From the NCBI RefSeq assembly GCF_900113545.1, contig NZ_FOPS01000006.1, forward strand, positions 1 to 64,000: 64,000 nucleotides of DNA, written 5' to 3'. The notes below the pieces were generated by a model, which was not told where the DNA came from, did no database searches, and saw only the letters and a program-made list of their open reading frames with translations. The number at the start of each line of letters is the position of its first letter. The first letter of the stretch is position 1. Below, piece after piece: positions 19,101 to 29,136 of the stretch. Position numbers and translations under genes: made by a program. This stretch comes from Neisseria elongata subsp. elongata. Lineage in GTDB: Bacteria > Pseudomonadota > Gammaproteobacteria > Burkholderiales > Neisseriaceae.

Positions 19101-19271
19101 TCAGTCACCGAATTCAATTAACTCAAACTCGTCTTTACCGGCAAAACATTCCGGACACTCCCAATCGTCGGGCAAATCGGCGAATTTCGTTCCCGGGGCG
19201 ATGCCGCGCTTGGGGTCGCCGAATTCTTCATCATAAATCCATTCACATAATACGCATACATATTGAGCCAT
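19101..19271 (-). CDS. rubredoxin
   Basis: 56-residue one-iron electron-transfer protein. Two CxxC pairs ([13 protein letters not shown] and [14 protein letters not shown]) bind the Fe(Cys)4 centre. The [20 protein letters not shown] linker is the standard rubredoxin spacer. AAGGA lies 8 nt before ATG 19271. It stands alone between dnaB and an acyl-CoA dehydrogenase. The electron partner is unknown. Confidence 0.95.
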   Translation of the reverse strand: MAQYVCVLCEWIYDEEFGDPKRGIAPGTKFADLPDDWECPECFAGKDEFELIEFGD

Positions 19272-19542
19272 TTCCCATATCCTTAATGTGACGGCGGGCA
19301 AACACAGCATCCGTCCGTTTATAGTGGAACTGCCAATCAGCCGACGCGGCCTTCGCTTTGATTACCGCATCAGCAGATGAATCGCTCCTTACATGACGAA
19401 CGCACCGATTTTTGAACGTGAAAACCAGAGGAAATCCTACACTTCCCGTCCGGCAGATTAGGCCGTCTGAACAAACGCCCCATCTATCTCACCTCATCGG
19501 CCATGCGCCTGAACCAGCCCGTCCGCATACCGTTGCTGTCAA

Positions 19543-19567
19543 AAAAGGCCGTCTGAAACGGCCTTTT
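19543..19567 (-). terminator. terminator after the acyl-CoA dehydrogenase gene
   Basis: AAAAGGCC (19543-19550) pairs with GGCCTTTT (19560-19567) around a single DUS. On the minus strand the stem is followed by six T's. The rest of the 19.3-19.6 kb gap holds only another single DUS at about 19461. Confidence 0.75.
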
Positions 19568-19614
19568 CACCTGTTCGTCGGTATTGTACCGACAGTTTGA
19601 CGACGGATACAGGG

Positions 19615-20721
19615 TTAAATGGAAAACTCTCCCTCGCCGATAAATTCCAATTCGCTGATTTCTTTGCGCAGATGTTTGATTGCGGGCGTAACGATGGCGA
19701 CAAACATGGCCTCACGCACCCTCCGTTGCACCGGGCTGCTCATCAAATAACCTGCGGCACCGGCGTGCAGTGCGGCCGACTGGGCGGCATCCAAACACAG
19801 CCAGGCGGCAGCTTCGCGCAAACGCAGGGTTTCCAACAATTCGGGTTCGTTGCGGTAGGCGGCATCTGCCAGCTCGATGGTGCGCGACAAGGCCGTCTGA
19901 AAACGGTTATTCAGCTCGTCGTAACCGTTATCAAGGAAGTCGTTGGTTTCGCTGCCTGCATTCGAAGCGGCGATTTCGGCCAGACAGCCGTCGATAATAC
20001 CGGCACCGATGCCGATTTGCAGCAGGATAAAACCGGCCTTGATGGATTTGATATACGTTTCAAACTGTTCCGGCTGTGCGATAACATCTTCATTCGGCAC
20101 AAAAACGTTTTCAAATTTAATGGCAAACGTGCGCGTGCCTTCCAAGCCGCAGAATTCCGGGCACGGAATCAGCGACACGCCTTCGCGGCCGCCGCCGGTG
20201 ATGAACATCACATATTCTTCGCCCAACTGCGCCGTATTCGCCCAAATATGGTTGTCGCCCAAATTCGATACCCACGGCAGGATGCCGTTGACGCGGTAAC
20301 CGCCCTCGACACGCTCCGCCTGCAACTGATGCTTCTCGATTCCGGCCAAATGTTTGACCGTATTCGACATTCCCGTTCCTGCCAGCACGCGTCCGTTCAA
20401 CACGTCGGACAGATAACGGCGTTTCACTTCCGCGTTCGGCGTTTGGTGCAGATACCAGGCGCAGGCGGCCTGACACCAGGCGGAAAACGCAGTGGCACCG
20501 CATACTTTACCGATCTCGCGCAACACTTCGATTTGCACGGCCAGACCAAGCGCACTGCCGCCCTCTTCCGCACTGCCTGCGGCGGCAAAACCGCCTATCC
20601 CGCCCAATTCGCGTAAAAAGGCTTCGGGGTAAAGTCCCTTGCGGTCGATGTCTTCCGCCAAGGGTTTCAGTTTGGTCTGCACCAGTTCGGCAACGTGTTT
20701 CAAAAGGGTTTCGCGGGACAT
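19615..20721 (-). CDS. acyl-CoA dehydrogenase family protein
   Basis: FAD enzyme of 368 residues with the full family layout: N-terminal helical domain, beta domain with WVSNLGDNHIWANT and GTRTFAIKFENVFVPNED (about 204-221), and C-terminal helical domain (GAAGYLMSSPVQRRVREAMF). The usual C-terminal catalytic Glu position cannot be assigned by eye, so substrate and true reaction are open. GGAGAA precedes ATG 20721. A DUS is built into the reading frame (RFQTAL). No beta-oxidation genes are nearby. Confidence 0.85.
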   Translation of the reverse strand: MSRETLLKHVAELVQTKLKPLAEDIDRKGLYPEAFLRELGGIGGFAAAGSAEEGGSALGLAVQIEVLREIGKVCGATAFSAWCQAACAWYLHQTPNAEVKRRYLSDVLNGRVLAGTGMSNTVKHLAGIEKHQLQAERVEGGYRVNGILPWVSNLGDNHIWANTAQLGEEYVMFITGGGREGVSLIPCPEFCGLEGTRTFAIKFENVFVPNEDVIAQPEQFETYIKSIKAGFILLQIGIGAGIIDGCLAEIAASNAGSETNDFLDNGYDELNNRFQTALSRTIELADAAYRNEPELLETLRLREAAAWLCLDAAQSAALHAGAAGYLMSSPVQRRVREAMFVAIVTPAIKHLRKEISELEFIGEGEFSI

Positions 20722-20762
20722 AATATTCTCCAGATTGTGAAGGTGGGGCGTTCGTCAGCTTG

Positions 20763-20815
20763 AAGGCCGTCTGAAAGTGTCCGCTTGGTGAAGCGGGAAA
20801 TTTTCAGACGGCCTT
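20763..20815. terminator. nested DUS-palindrome terminator
   Basis: The outer stem AAGGCCGTCTGAAA / complement (20763-20776, 20802-20815) encloses an inner CCGCTT-GGTG-AAGCGG hairpin (20781-20796). It lies downstream of the AhpD-like gene. Confidence 0.78.
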
Positions 20816-20834
20816 TCATCATGCAAACCTGTTT

Positions 20835-21377
20835 TTAGGCGTAGGCTTGCAATTCGGGATTGATTTCGGTGCGCGCCAGATTGTTGGTGTAATTGCACAG
20901 GGTGGCCAAGGCTACGCCCAGTACGACCTCAACCGCCTGCTGTTGATTGTAGCCGGCATCGAAAAAGGCTTTCAGTTCTTCGTCGGACACATTGCCTTTT
21001 TGCGCCATAACTTGCTGTGTGAAGTTTGAAAGGGCGTTCAATTTGGCATCGGCAATCGGCGCTACCGCACGCACTGCCTGAATTTCTTCTTCTTTCAACA
21101 GTTTTTTCAAAGTTGCCAATTTGGTGTGTCCGGCCACGCAGAAGCCGCATTGGTTGATTTTAGCCGCCAAAATCTGCACCACTTCGCGCTCGCCTGCGGT
21201 CAGCGAAGTTTCGCCGTTGAGCTTGCCGACTTCCTGATAAAAAGCCAGGGCTTCGGGCGAATTGGCCAATACGCCGATCAGGTTCGGCAGGAAGCCGTTG
21301 TTTTTTAAAGCCGCCTCAACGCGTGGTTTTGCTTTTTCCGGTGCGCTTTCAACGGTATGGATGGTTAAACGTGCCAT
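20835..21377 (-). CDS. carboxymuconolactone decarboxylase/AhpD-like protein
   Basis: 180 residues of the AhpD-like fold. The redox motif CGFCVAGHTKLA (CxxC followed by His, about residues 87-98) is that of peroxidase-linked members. It is probably a peroxidase or alkylhydroperoxidase-type enzyme, with partner unknown. ATG 21377 has AAGGA at usable spacing; the longer frame from 21410 lacks support. It is flanked by DUS palindromes and so is probably monocistronic. Confidence 0.87.
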   Translation of the reverse strand: MARLTIHTVESAPEKAKPRVEAALKNNGFLPNLIGVLANSPEALAFYQEVGKLNGETSLTAGEREVVQILAAKINQCGFCVAGHTKLATLKKLLKEEEIQAVRAVAPIADAKLNALSNFTQQVMAQKGNVSDEELKAFFDAGYNQQQAVEVVLGVALATLCNYTNNLARTEINPELQAYA

Positions 21378-21490
21378 ATCTGTATTCCTTTTTTGAGTGT
21401 GTCGTTGCAATTAAAAGACGGCGGATGATACGGCAAAGCCGAAATCGGGGAAAAGAACATTTCGTCCGCACGTTCAAACCAAAAGTTATA

Positions 21491-21548
21491 AAGAGGCCGT
21501 CTGAAAATGCCGGATTGCCCAACCCGCAACATTTTCAGACGGCCTCTT
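21491..21548. terminator. DUS-palindrome downstream of pyrC
   Basis: 18-bp arms AAGAGGCCGTCTGAAAAT (21491-21508) and complement (21531-21548), 20 bp after the pyrC stop. Confidence 0.8.
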
Positions 21549-21568
21549 ATATTGAAACAGCCTTTAAT

Positions 21569-22603
21569 TCAATACTGTACCGACCATTCGGTGTTGCCGC
21601 CGGCACGCATCGGTATCAGTTTACCTTCGCCGTAGGGAATACTGTCGGGGACACGCTGCGACTGTTTGACCAGTGTGATTTGCCGCGTGTTGAACGGCAG
21701 GCCGTAGAAGCGCGCGCCGTTTTGCGAGGCAAAGGCTTCGAGTTTGTCCAACGCGCCCGCCTGTTCGAATATTTCGGCATACAGCTCGACGGCGGTTGCC
21801 GCGCTGAACATGCCCGCGCAGCCGCAGGCGTTTTCTTTGGCCGATTGGGCATGTGGGGCGGAGTCCGTACCCAAGAAGAATTTGTGCGCTTTCTCACCGG
21901 TTACGGCGGCCACCAGGGCCTGCCTGTGGCTTTCGCGTTTCAATACCGGCAGGCAGTAATGATGCGGGTGTACGCCGCCGACCAGCAAATCATTGCGGTT
22001 GAGCAGCAGGTGCTGCGGGGTAACGGTGGCGGCCACATTGTCGCCTGCTTCCAAAACAAGGCGCGCGGCTTCGGCGGTGGTGATGTGTTCGAACACGACT
22101 TTCAGATTCGGCACTTGTGCCAAAACGGGTTTCATCACGCGATCGATGAAAGCGGCTTCGCGGTCGAAGATGTCGATGTCGGAATCGGTTACTTCGCCGT
22201 GAACCAAAAAGCGCATGTCTTGCGCGGCGATTTCGTGCAACACCGGCAACAGTTTGAATAAATCGGTTACGCCGGAATCGGAATTGGTGGTGGCACCCGC
22301 CGGATAAAGTTTGAAGGCCACGATACCGGCCGCTTTGGCTTCACGCACAAGCTCGGGCGTGGCCTTGTCGGTCAGATAAAGCGTCATCAACGGCTCAAAC
22401 GTGCTGCCTTCGGGCAGGGCGGCAATGATGCGCTGTTTGTAGGCCAGCGCGTCGGCCACGCTGACGACGGGCGGCTTCAAGTTGGGCATGATGACGGCGC
22501 GGCCCATTTGGCGGGCGGTAAACGGCAGTACGGCTCGGAGCGCGTCGCTGTCGCGCAAGTGAAGGTGCATATCGTCGGGCTGGATAATGGTCAGGGTTTG
22601 CAT
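21569..22603 (-). CDS. pyrC: dihydroorotase (class II)
   Basis: Zinc enzyme closing carbamoyl aspartate to dihydroorotate in pyrimidine synthesis. It has 344 residues, as E. coli PyrC. Metal ligands are visible: HLHLR (about residues 13-17), the carboxylated lysine in [13 protein letters not shown], His in VHGEV and FEHITT, and Asp in [11 protein letters not shown] 22603 is the obvious start. It is monocistronic between terminators. Confidence 0.97.
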   Translation of the reverse strand: MQTLTIIQPDDMHLHLRDSDALRAVLPFTARQMGRAVIMPNLKPPVVSVADALAYKQRIIAALPEGSTFEPLMTLYLTDKATPELVREAKAAGIVAFKLYPAGATTNSDSGVTDLFKLLPVLHEIAAQDMRFLVHGEVTDSDIDIFDREAAFIDRVMKPVLAQVPNLKVVFEHITTAEAARLVLEAGDNVAATVTPQHLLLNRNDLLVGGVHPHHYCLPVLKRESHRQALVAAVTGEKAHKFFLGTDSAPHAQSAKENACGCAGMFSAATAVELYAEIFEQAGALDKLEAFASQNGARFYGLPFNTRQITLVKQSQRVPDSIPYGEGKLIPMRAGGNTEWSVQY

Positions 22604-22730
22604 GGCTGTTCTTTTAGTGGGTTGATGGATGGTTCGGGCTGCAACGACCCGTGTGTTTTCAGACGGCCTTTCTTCTCCGTCTGATACCGCGCAATTATAT
22701 AGTGAAATGCCGGAATCCCGGCAATAAGGC

Positions 22731-22791
22731 GGAAAGGCCGTCTGAAAGGCCTCCGCTTCCCGCGAAGCACAACCTTTCAGACGGCCTTTCC
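22731..22791. terminator. DUS-palindrome, 19-bp arms
   Basis: Left arm 22731-22749 and right arm 22773-22791 are exact complements that include AGGCCGTCTGAA. They lie just after the stop of the 22804-23172 gene. Confidence 0.82.
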
Positions 22792-22803
22792 ATTGAAACC
22801 GGC

Positions 22804-23172
22804 TTAATGGTTATCCAAATCCAAATCAGCCTTATATTCGATGCGGTGTCCCTTGTCCTCAATCGAGACATCCAATTCCTGATTGCCGCGTTTGAATTTC
22901 AAATCGGCATCGTCGTGTTTGATTTTCGATTCGACAATCTGAAAACCATGGCTGCGTGCATAGGCGATGACTTTTTCCGCCAGCGAAGGAATGGAAATGC
23001 GTTTGCCGGGCAACTCGGCTTCATATTCGAACTCCCCGCTTCCCTGATGATGGGCTTTCACTGTTCGCGCGCCGATCGGTTTGTATATTTCAGACGGCAC
23101 GGGCGCGGCAAACGCGGCGGCGGAAAAAAGGGACAGGATGCCGGTCAGCAGCAAGGTCTTTGTTTTATACAT
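22804..23172 (-). CDS. small exported protein, unknown function
   Basis: 122 residues that I do not assign to a family. The signal peptide [22 protein letters not shown] would be cut after AFA. The mature domain of about 99 residues is charged and mainly predicted beta/alpha ([40 protein letters not shown]). No cysteines remain after processing, so it is likely a soluble periplasmic protein. AAGGAAG precedes ATG 23172. A DUS overlaps codons near residue 28 (PSEI). Confidence 0.7.
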   Translation of the reverse strand: MYKTKTLLLTGILSLFSAAAFAAPVPSEIYKPIGARTVKAHHQGSGEFEYEAELPGKRISIPSLAEKVIAYARSHGFQIVESKIKHDDADLKFKRGNQELDVSIEDKGHRIEYKADLDLDNH

Positions 23173-23402
23173 ATGCTCACTTCCTTTTAAGATCGGGCAG
23201 ACAAACTGCCTGTTCGAAAGGCTGTCATCCTAATCGGAGCACAAACGGGCAATCAAGTGGGGAAACATGCTTTTACCAGCAGCCGACCTGCCTTGCCGTG
23301 CCTTTACACGGCTTTTCACTCGGCGATCGTGCCGCAAAACGGCGTTGCCGTTTCCGCATCAACAGGACGCTTCCTTTTGATTTGAATTGGCTGAAAAATG
23401 GG

Positions 23403-23437
23403 AAAGGCCGTCTGAAACAGGGTTTCAGACGGCCTTT
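23403..23437. terminator. aspS terminator (DUS-palindrome)
   Basis: AAAGGCCGTCTGAAAC (23403-23418) and complement (23422-23437) form a 16-bp stem with a 3-nt loop, 15 bp after the aspS stop. The remaining gap to 23172 shows no gene. Confidence 0.85.
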
Positions 23438-23452
23438 AACCGTTGCGGAAAA

Positions 23453-25261
23453 CTACGCTTCTTTATTTTCGGTCGCTTTTTGACGCAGGCGCAGGCTCAA
23501 TTCGCGCAGTTGTTTGTCGTCCACCGCATTCGGTGCATTAGTCAGCAGACATTGGGCGCGTTGGGTTTTCGGGAAGGCAATCACGTCGCGGATGGACTCG
23601 GCGCCGGTCATCAGCGTTACCAAACGGTCAAGGCCGAATGCCAAACCGCCGTGTGGTGGCGCGCCGAATTTCAGGTTGTCCAAGAGGAAGCCGAATTTGT
23701 TTTGCTGCTCTTCAGGCGTGATTTTCAGCGCGGCGAACACTTTTTCCTGAATGTCGGCGCGGTGGATACGGATGGAGCCGCCGCCGATTTCCCAGCCGTT
23801 GAGCACCATGTCGTAGGCGCGGGCCAGGCAGTTTTCAGGGTCGGATTCCATTAGGTCTTCATGGCCGGGTTTGGGCGAGGTGAACGGATGGTGCATGGCT
23901 GCCCAGCGGTCGCCGTCTTCGTCGTATTCGAACATCGGGAAATCGACGACCCACAAAGGTTTCCATTCGTCCACGAAGTAGCCGTTTTCCGCGCCGTGTT
24001 CCAAACCGACTTTGATACGCAGTGCGCCGATGGCTTCGTTCACAACTTTGGCTTTGTCTGCGCCGAAGAAGATGATGTCACCGTTTTGCGCGCCGGTACG
24101 TTCGATGATTTCTTTCAGGGCATTTTCAGACAGGAATTTCACGATTGGAGATTGCAGACCGCTGTCTTCGCCGTTGGAAAGGTTGCCGACATCGTTCACT
24201 TTGATGTACGCCAAACCTTTCGCGCCGTAGATGCCGACAAATTTGGTGTATTCGTCGATTTCCTTGCGGCTGAATTTCGCGCCGTTCGGTACGCGCAGGG
24301 CAACCACGCGGCCGCCTTTCATGTCGGCGACGCCACGGAAGACTTTGAATTCTTCCGTTTTCATCAGGTCGGTCAGCTCGGTGAATTTCAGGCTGATGCG
24401 CATATCGGGTTTGTCGGAGCCGTAGTAGAACATGGCTTCGGCGTAAGGCATACGCGGGAAATCGCCCAAGTCCACGCCCAACGCGTCTTGGAAAACTTGT
24501 TTTGCCATGCCTTCGGTGATGTCCATGATTTCATCCTCGTTCAAGAACGAGGTTTCCAAGTCGATTTGGGTGAATTCAGGCTGGCGGTCGGCGCGCAAGT
24601 CTTCGTCGCGGAAGCACTTGGTAATTTGGTAGTAACGGTCGAAACCCGCCACCATCAACAGTTGTTTGAACAATTGCGGCGATTGCGGCAGCGCGAAAAA
24701 CTCGCCCGGATGAACGCGGCTCGGCACGAGGTAGTCGCGCGCACCTTCAGGCGTGGAGCGGGTCAGCATCGGGGTTTCGATGTCGATGAAACCTTGCGCG
24801 TCCAAATAACGGCGAACGCCCATAGCGACTTGATAACGCAGGCGCAGGTTGCGCTGCATCACCGGACGGCGCAGGTCGATAACGCGGTTGGTCAGGCGCA
24901 CGTTTTCGCTGATGTTTTCGTCGTCGATTTGGAACGGCGGCGTAGCGGCGGCGTTCAACACTTCGATTTCTTTGGCGAGGATTTCGATTTTGCCGGAAAT
25001 CATTTTGTCGTTGGTCGTGCCTTCAGGACGGTTGCGCACGCGGCCGGTAATGCTCAAAACGTATTCGTTGCGGGCGGAATCGGCAGTGGCAAACGCTTCG
25101 GGCGTATCGGGGTCAATCACGACTTGGACAATGCCTTCGCGGTCGCGCAGGTCGATAAAAATCACACCGCCGTGGTCGCGCCGGCGGTGCACCCAGCCTT
25201 TGACGGTTACGGTTTGGTCTAAGTATTGCTCGCTGATCAGGCCGCAATAGTTGGTACGCAT
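23453..25261 (-). CDS. aspS: aspartyl-tRNA synthetase
   Basis: Class IIb synthetase of 602 residues, the bacterial long form. It has an N-terminal OB-fold anticodon domain ([23 protein letters not shown], positions 18-40), class II motif 2 ([18 protein letters not shown]), a GAD insertion domain, and motif 3 ([14 protein letters not shown], near the end). It charges tRNA-Asp. Whether it also mischarges tRNA-Asn, as in species using amidotransferase, cannot be decided here. AAGGTGA precedes ATG 25261. Confidence 0.98.
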   Translation of the reverse strand: MRTNYCGLISEQYLDQTVTVKGWVHRRRDHGGVIFIDLRDREGIVQVVIDPDTPEAFATADSARNEYVLSITGRVRNRPEGTTNDKMISGKIEILAKEIEVLNAAATPPFQIDDENISENVRLTNRVIDLRRPVMQRNLRLRYQVAMGVRRYLDAQGFIDIETPMLTRSTPEGARDYLVPSRVHPGEFFALPQSPQLFKQLLMVAGFDRYYQITKCFRDEDLRADRQPEFTQIDLETSFLNEDEIMDITEGMAKQVFQDALGVDLGDFPRMPYAEAMFYYGSDKPDMRISLKFTELTDLMKTEEFKVFRGVADMKGGRVVALRVPNGAKFSRKEIDEYTKFVGIYGAKGLAYIKVNDVGNLSNGEDSGLQSPIVKFLSENALKEIIERTGAQNGDIIFFGADKAKVVNEAIGALRIKVGLEHGAENGYFVDEWKPLWVVDFPMFEYDEDGDRWAAMHHPFTSPKPGHEDLMESDPENCLARAYDMVLNGWEIGGGSIRIHRADIQEKVFAALKITPEEQQNKFGFLLDNLKFGAPPHGGLAFGLDRLVTLMTGAESIRDVIAFPKTQRAQCLLTNAPNAVDDKQLRELSLRLRQKATENKEA

Positions 25262-25323
25262 AAAATCACCTTTTTATGATTGTTCAATTTGAAAAGAAAG
25301 AAAAGGCCGTCTGAAAAGACACC

Positions 25324-26022
25324 TTAATTGTTTTGTTCCGTATCGCCGTTTTCAGATGGCCTGTATTCGGCAAAAGCTTTTGCCGGCACTTCATCGGGTA
25401 TCACCATGCCCAGCGAAATCACATATTTCAATGCGTCGTCCACGCTCATGTCGAGTTCGCGCACATCGCCCTTTTTCACCATGATGTAATAGCCGCCGGT
25501 CGGATTGGGCGTGGTCGGTACATAAACGGGAATATAGCCTTCTTGTGCCGGCAGGGCGGAGGCAACGCTTTCGGCCAAAGCACCGGATACGAATCCGATC
25601 GTCCAAATATCCGGCTGCGGAAAAGGAACCAAAACCGGCGTTTTAAACGAGCGGCTGTTGTCGGAAAATAAGGATTCGGATACTTTTTTTACGCTGGAAT
25701 AGATGGATTTCACCACCGGGATACGCCCCAAAAGCGAATCCCACCCCTCCAAAATCTTGCGTCCCAGCATATTGGCGGCAAACACGCCGGTAATCAATAA
25801 GACGACTACGGCCACAAGGAATCCGGTTCCCGGCAGATGGAAGCCGAGGTAGCGTTCCGGCTGCCATTGCGCCGGAATCAATGCCGCCAACTGATCGGTC
25901 GCGGAAATGATATAACCGATTACCCACACGGTAACGGCAATCGGCGTCCATACCAGAACGCCGGTAATCAGGTATTTTTTCAGCGCTTTGCCAATACCGC
26001 CTTCTTGTTTTTTGTCTGCCAT
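25324..26022 (-). CDS. DUF502 family inner-membrane protein
   Basis: 232 residues with two N-terminal membrane segments (YLITGVLVWTPIAVTVWVIG and FLVAVVVLLITGVFAAN) and a C-terminal soluble part. The stretches PVVKSIYSSVKKVSE and VYVPTTPNPTGGYYIMV are hallmarks of DUF502. The function of the family is unknown to me. Near the C-terminus a degenerate DUS (AGGCCATCTGAA) encodes RPSEN. It lies just upstream of aspS in the same direction, 62 bp apart, and may share its transcript. Confidence 0.88.
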   Translation of the reverse strand: MADKKQEGGIGKALKKYLITGVLVWTPIAVTVWVIGYIISATDQLAALIPAQWQPERYLGFHLPGTGFLVAVVVLLITGVFAANMLGRKILEGWDSLLGRIPVVKSIYSSVKKVSESLFSDNSRSFKTPVLVPFPQPDIWTIGFVSGALAESVASALPAQEGYIPVYVPTTPNPTGGYYIMVKKGDVRELDMSVDDALKYVISLGMVIPDEVPAKAFAEYRPSENGDTEQNN

Positions 26023-26129
26023 GCCTTTGTTCTATGTGGAGCAGGCTGCGCATTATACGCCGCCGTTTTGAAAGAAACGAATTTTTCAGACGGCCTCCGG
26101 GTATCTTTGAAAGAGGCCGTCTGAAAGTT

Positions 26130-27266
26130 TTAAAAACCGTCCCAACCGTTGAACATCAAACCGAAACCGATGCCGCTTTGTTTGTGGTTATAGTCAATCA
26201 GGCTCTCGCCGTAACCGTGAAAGCCGCGCACCACTCCCTGAAGTTTGCCCTTGATGGGGAAAGTGTAGGCCGCCTCCGCCGCGCCATAGCCGCTTTTCGG
26301 GTTGTAGCGCAAAGTGGTCGAAAAATTATGCTTGTCGTTCAGGCGGTATTGCAGTTTGACGTCGCCATAACCCAAATATTTGGTTAAATCGGGGTTATCG
26401 TTATCTTCGCCTCTGCTGTCGAAAAGCCTCATCCAAACGCGCGGGATAACCGTCAGCTTGCCCCACTCCATACCGGCCATTGCGTAAACTTTATTCCAAG
26501 AGCGCGACTCCGGCCTGCTTTGCCCGTTTGACTGATGGGCAAAACCAACACCCAACATACGGAGCCTGCCGCCCCATGGCAGCTGGGCCTTCACGGGCTG
26601 GGTAATGAAGATTTCAGGCTCGTAATCCGTATTGCGGAACGGCGCGGAACGGCGGCCTTGGTTATAAATCTGCCAATCGGATTTCTGGGTATAGCCAAAC
26701 CATAAGTCAGCACGGCTTTTAAACAAATCTTCGGCAATTTTGCTCTTGAAAGAAACCTGCATTTTGGTTTCTATCCGTTTTTGATCCGAAAACCGTTCCT
26801 GCGAAGCCGCGCCCCGCGTTGGCGAAGACGGCGCATAATTCGGGCTGCTGTTGTACCATACGGGCATGAGGTACATCGGGTTGTGTTCCCGTACGGTTAA
26901 AATACCGTGCGGATCGTTGGCATCCAAATCGTACATCTGACTCAAAGGCGTATAGGCGGCTGCCGCATCGGCCAATTCTTGAGACGGCTCCGCCTGCCCT
27001 TCCGGCGTATCAAACACCAACGTCGCCTCTTTATTCCCTATACTCTGACGAACGCTCTGCACAACGTCGAGCTGAGGTTTGCCGTCAGCCTCATGCTCTG
27101 AAAGCGGCTGCTCCGGCGGCAATTGTGCGGCAAAAACCTTATCGTAACAGGCCAACCTTAAGGCATTGTCTTGCAATAATGTACATTGCAACGCGGCATC
27201 GTTGGCAACTGCGGCTGCCGGCAACGCGGCTGCAACAGCAAAAAGCAAAAAACGGTATTTATACAT
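26130..27266 (-). CDS. pldA: outer-membrane phospholipase A (OMPLA)
   Basis: Outer-membrane beta-barrel phospholipase of 378 residues. The signal peptide MYKYRFLLFAVAAALPAAAVA is followed by a neisserial N-terminal extension (about residues 22-125), and then the barrel. The catalytic His-Ser motif FAHQSNGQSR (about 247-256) and the Asn in SWNKVYAMAGMEWG are intact. It ends in an aromatic residue (GWDGF) as barrel proteins do. It hydrolyses phospholipids that reach the outer leaflet. Inverted and single DUS lie downstream (26083-26128). Confidence 0.93.
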   Translation of the reverse strand: MYKYRFLLFAVAAALPAAAVANDAALQCTLLQDNALRLACYDKVFAAQLPPEQPLSEHEADGKPQLDVVQSVRQSIGNKEATLVFDTPEGQAEPSQELADAAAAYTPLSQMYDLDANDPHGILTVREHNPMYLMPVWYNSSPNYAPSSPTRGAASQERFSDQKRIETKMQVSFKSKIAEDLFKSRADLWFGYTQKSDWQIYNQGRRSAPFRNTDYEPEIFITQPVKAQLPWGGRLRMLGVGFAHQSNGQSRPESRSWNKVYAMAGMEWGKLTVIPRVWMRLFDSRGEDNDNPDLTKYLGYGDVKLQYRLNDKHNFSTTLRYNPKSGYGAAEAAYTFPIKGKLQGVVRGFHGYGESLIDYNHKQSGIGFGLMFNGWDGF

Positions 27267-27327
27267 TCATCCACTCTGTTTTTATGCAGAATTGTCCGGT
27301 GTCGCCCCAATTACGCCACCATAAAAA

Positions 27328-27368
27328 ACAACCCCCGCCAACCGCAAGGCGGCCGTCTCGGGGGCGTT
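27328..27368 (-). terminator. rpsT terminator
   Basis: On the minus strand CAACGCCCCCG and CGGGGGTTG flank a GC-rich loop, then six T's. It lies 15-50 bp after the rpsT stop. It contains only part of a DUS. Confidence 0.75.
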
Positions 27369-27383
27369 GGTCGGCAAAGGCTG

Positions 27384-27647
27384 TTATGCCATTGCTTTGA
27401 TTTTGGCAGACAGACGGCTTTTGTGTCGTGCTGCTTTATTTTTGTGGAATACGCCTTTGTCGGCAATGCGGTCCAACACTTTTACCGCGTCGCGGAATAC
27501 GGATTGTGCTGCGGCTTTATCGCCTGCTTCAACAGCTTTCAAAACTTTTTTTACGGCAGTGCGGAACGCAGTACGCAAACTGGCGTTATGCGCGCGGTTT
27601 TTCACTGCCTGACGTGCACGCTTGCGGGCTTGTGCGCTATTGGCCAT
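27384..27647 (-). CDS. rpsT: 30S ribosomal protein S20
   Basis: 87-residue, Lys/Arg/Ala-rich protein. The start [23 protein letters not shown] and the [21 protein letters not shown] segment (residues 24-44) are diagnostic of S20, which binds the 5' domain of 16S rRNA. It is transcribed alone, divergent from potD. Confidence 0.98.
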   Translation of the reverse strand: MANSAQARKRARQAVKNRAHNASLRTAFRTAVKKVLKAVEAGDKAAAQSVFRDAVKVLDRIADKGVFHKNKAARHKSRLSAKIKAMA

Positions 27648-27811
27648 ATCGGATATCTCCTGAATGAATTGAATTTCGTAAACGCGGCATTTTAATAACT
27701 AAACTGCCCAGATGCAAGGTTTTTATCGTAAAGGCTTTTTCAGACGGCCTCCTTTGTGTACGGTTGGACGCAAAACCGGCAAACCCCTCACAGGAAGTTA
27801 TGTTTAATATT

Positions 27812-27840
27812 TTGATTTTTTGTAAAAATAACATTACAAT
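27812..27840 (+). promoter_or_regulatory. potD promoter
   Basis: -35 TTGATT (27812-27817), 17-bp spacer, -10 TACAAT (27835-27840). It lies about 85 bp upstream of the potD start in an otherwise empty intergenic stretch. A single DUS is at about 27748. Confidence 0.75.
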
Positions 27841-27926
27841 CCCCGGCATCCTGCCGAACCGAATCAGTGCATACTGAAATAAACGGCAGGAAGCTTTTTT
27901 ATCAACACCAAGGAATGATAGCCATC

Positions 27927-29069
27927 ATGAAAAAAACTTTATTGACTGCAATGATTGCACTGGCTCTTGCCGCCTGCGGCGGAAAATCCGAACAGGCCGC
28001 CGATTCACAAAACAACGGTCAAACGCCTGCAACTGCTGCCAATAGCGGCGCTACCGACGCGCTGAATATCTACAACTGGTCGAATTATGTGGATGAAGAC
28101 ACCGTAGACGAATTCAAGCAAGCCAACAACTTGAAACTGGTTTACGACTTATACGAAAACAACGAAACGCTGGAAGCCAAAGTGCTGACAGGGAAATCGG
28201 GCTACGACTTGGTGGTTCCCGGCATTGCCTTCCTTCCGCGCCAAATTCAGGCCGGTGCCTATCAAAAAATCAATAAAGACCTAATCCCGAATTACAAAGA
28301 CATCAATCCCAAATTGCTGGAAATGCTGGCAACTGCCGACCCCGGCAACGAATATGCCGTCCCGTATTTTTCTGGTGTTAATACTGTAGCCATTACAGCC
28401 AAAGGCAAAGAGGCTTTGGGCGGCCAGTTACCCGAAAACGGCTGGGATTTGCTGTTCAAACCTGAATACACATCCAAACTGAAAGGCTGCGGCATCGCCA
28501 TGTGGGACACGCCGAGCGAAGTCTTCCCCATCATCCTGAACTATCTGGGCAAGGATCCGGCAGGTAAAAATCCCGCCGATATTGAAGCCGCTGCGGAAGT
28601 GTTGAAAAAAGTGCGTCCGGACATCAAACGTTTCAGCCCGTCATTGATTGATGAACTGGCACGAGGCGACGTCTGTTTGGCTGTCGGCAACGGCGGCGAC
28701 CTGAATATGGCGAAGAAACGTTCGGAAGAAGTCGGCAGCAAAGTTGGCATCGAAGTTTTGACACCGAAAGGCATGGGTTTCTGGATTGAATCTTGGCTGA
28801 TTCCCGCCGATGCCAAAAACGTGGTTAACGCACACAAATACATCAATTACACCCTACAACCCGAAATCGCTGCCCGAAACGGTAATTTCGTTACCTTTGC
28901 TCCTGCAAGTTTGCCTGCAAAAAAACTGATGGATCCGAAACTGGTTGAAGTCCGTTCGATTTTCCCGAACGATCAGGATATGGCCGATGGCTTTGTGATG
29001 CCTCAAATGAGTAATGAAGCGAAAAAACAAACCGTCGATTTATGGCAAAAAATCAAATCAGGCAACTGA
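27927..29069 (+). CDS. potD: spermidine/putrescine-binding lipoprotein (PotD/PotF-like)
   Basis: Polyamine-binding component of an ABC importer, 380 residues. The signal peptide starts MKKTLLTAMIALALAAC and has the lipobox LAAC. The mature protein shows the family start NIYNWSNYVDEDTVDEFK, then YDLVVPGIAFLPRQI and PKGMGFWIESWLIP. No potABC genes are adjacent, so this is an orphan binding protein that must use a transporter encoded elsewhere. ATG 27927 is chosen for the signal peptide; the frame is open upstream to 27867. Promoter and terminator are both well defined. Confidence 0.93.
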   Translation: MKKTLLTAMIALALAACGGKSEQAADSQNNGQTPATAANSGATDALNIYNWSNYVDEDTVDEFKQANNLKLVYDLYENNETLEAKVLTGKSGYDLVVPGIAFLPRQIQAGAYQKINKDLIPNYKDINPKLLEMLATADPGNEYAVPYFSGVNTVAITAKGKEALGGQLPENGWDLLFKPEYTSKLKGCGIAMWDTPSEVFPIILNYLGKDPAGKNPADIEAAAEVLKKVRPDIKRFSPSLIDELARGDVCLAVGNGGDLNMAKKRSEEVGSKVGIEVLTPKGMGFWIESWLIPADAKNVVNAHKYINYTLQPEIAARNGNFVTFAPASLPAKKLMDPKLVEVRSIFPNDQDMADGFVMPQMSNEAKKQTVDLWQKIKSGN

Positions 29070-29077
29070 TTTCTCTG

Positions 29078-29115
29078 AAAAAAGGCCGTCTGAAAACTTT
29101 CAGACGGCCTTTTTT
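29078..29115 (+). terminator. potD terminator (DUS-palindrome)
   Basis: An 18-bp stem including AAGGCCGTCTGAAA with a 2-3 nt loop, followed by a T run. It starts 9 bp after the potD stop. Confidence 0.9.
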
Positions 29116-29136
29116 ATTTTATGGCTGGCATACAGT

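Noticed and set aside
23861-25222. Long open frame opposite aspS (453 codons)
   Set aside because: Shadow of aspS; composition rich in Phe/His/Val typical of antisense frames of GC-biased genes.
23453-25261. Possible frameshift or split in aspS
   Set aside because: One intact 602-codon frame with all class II motifs.
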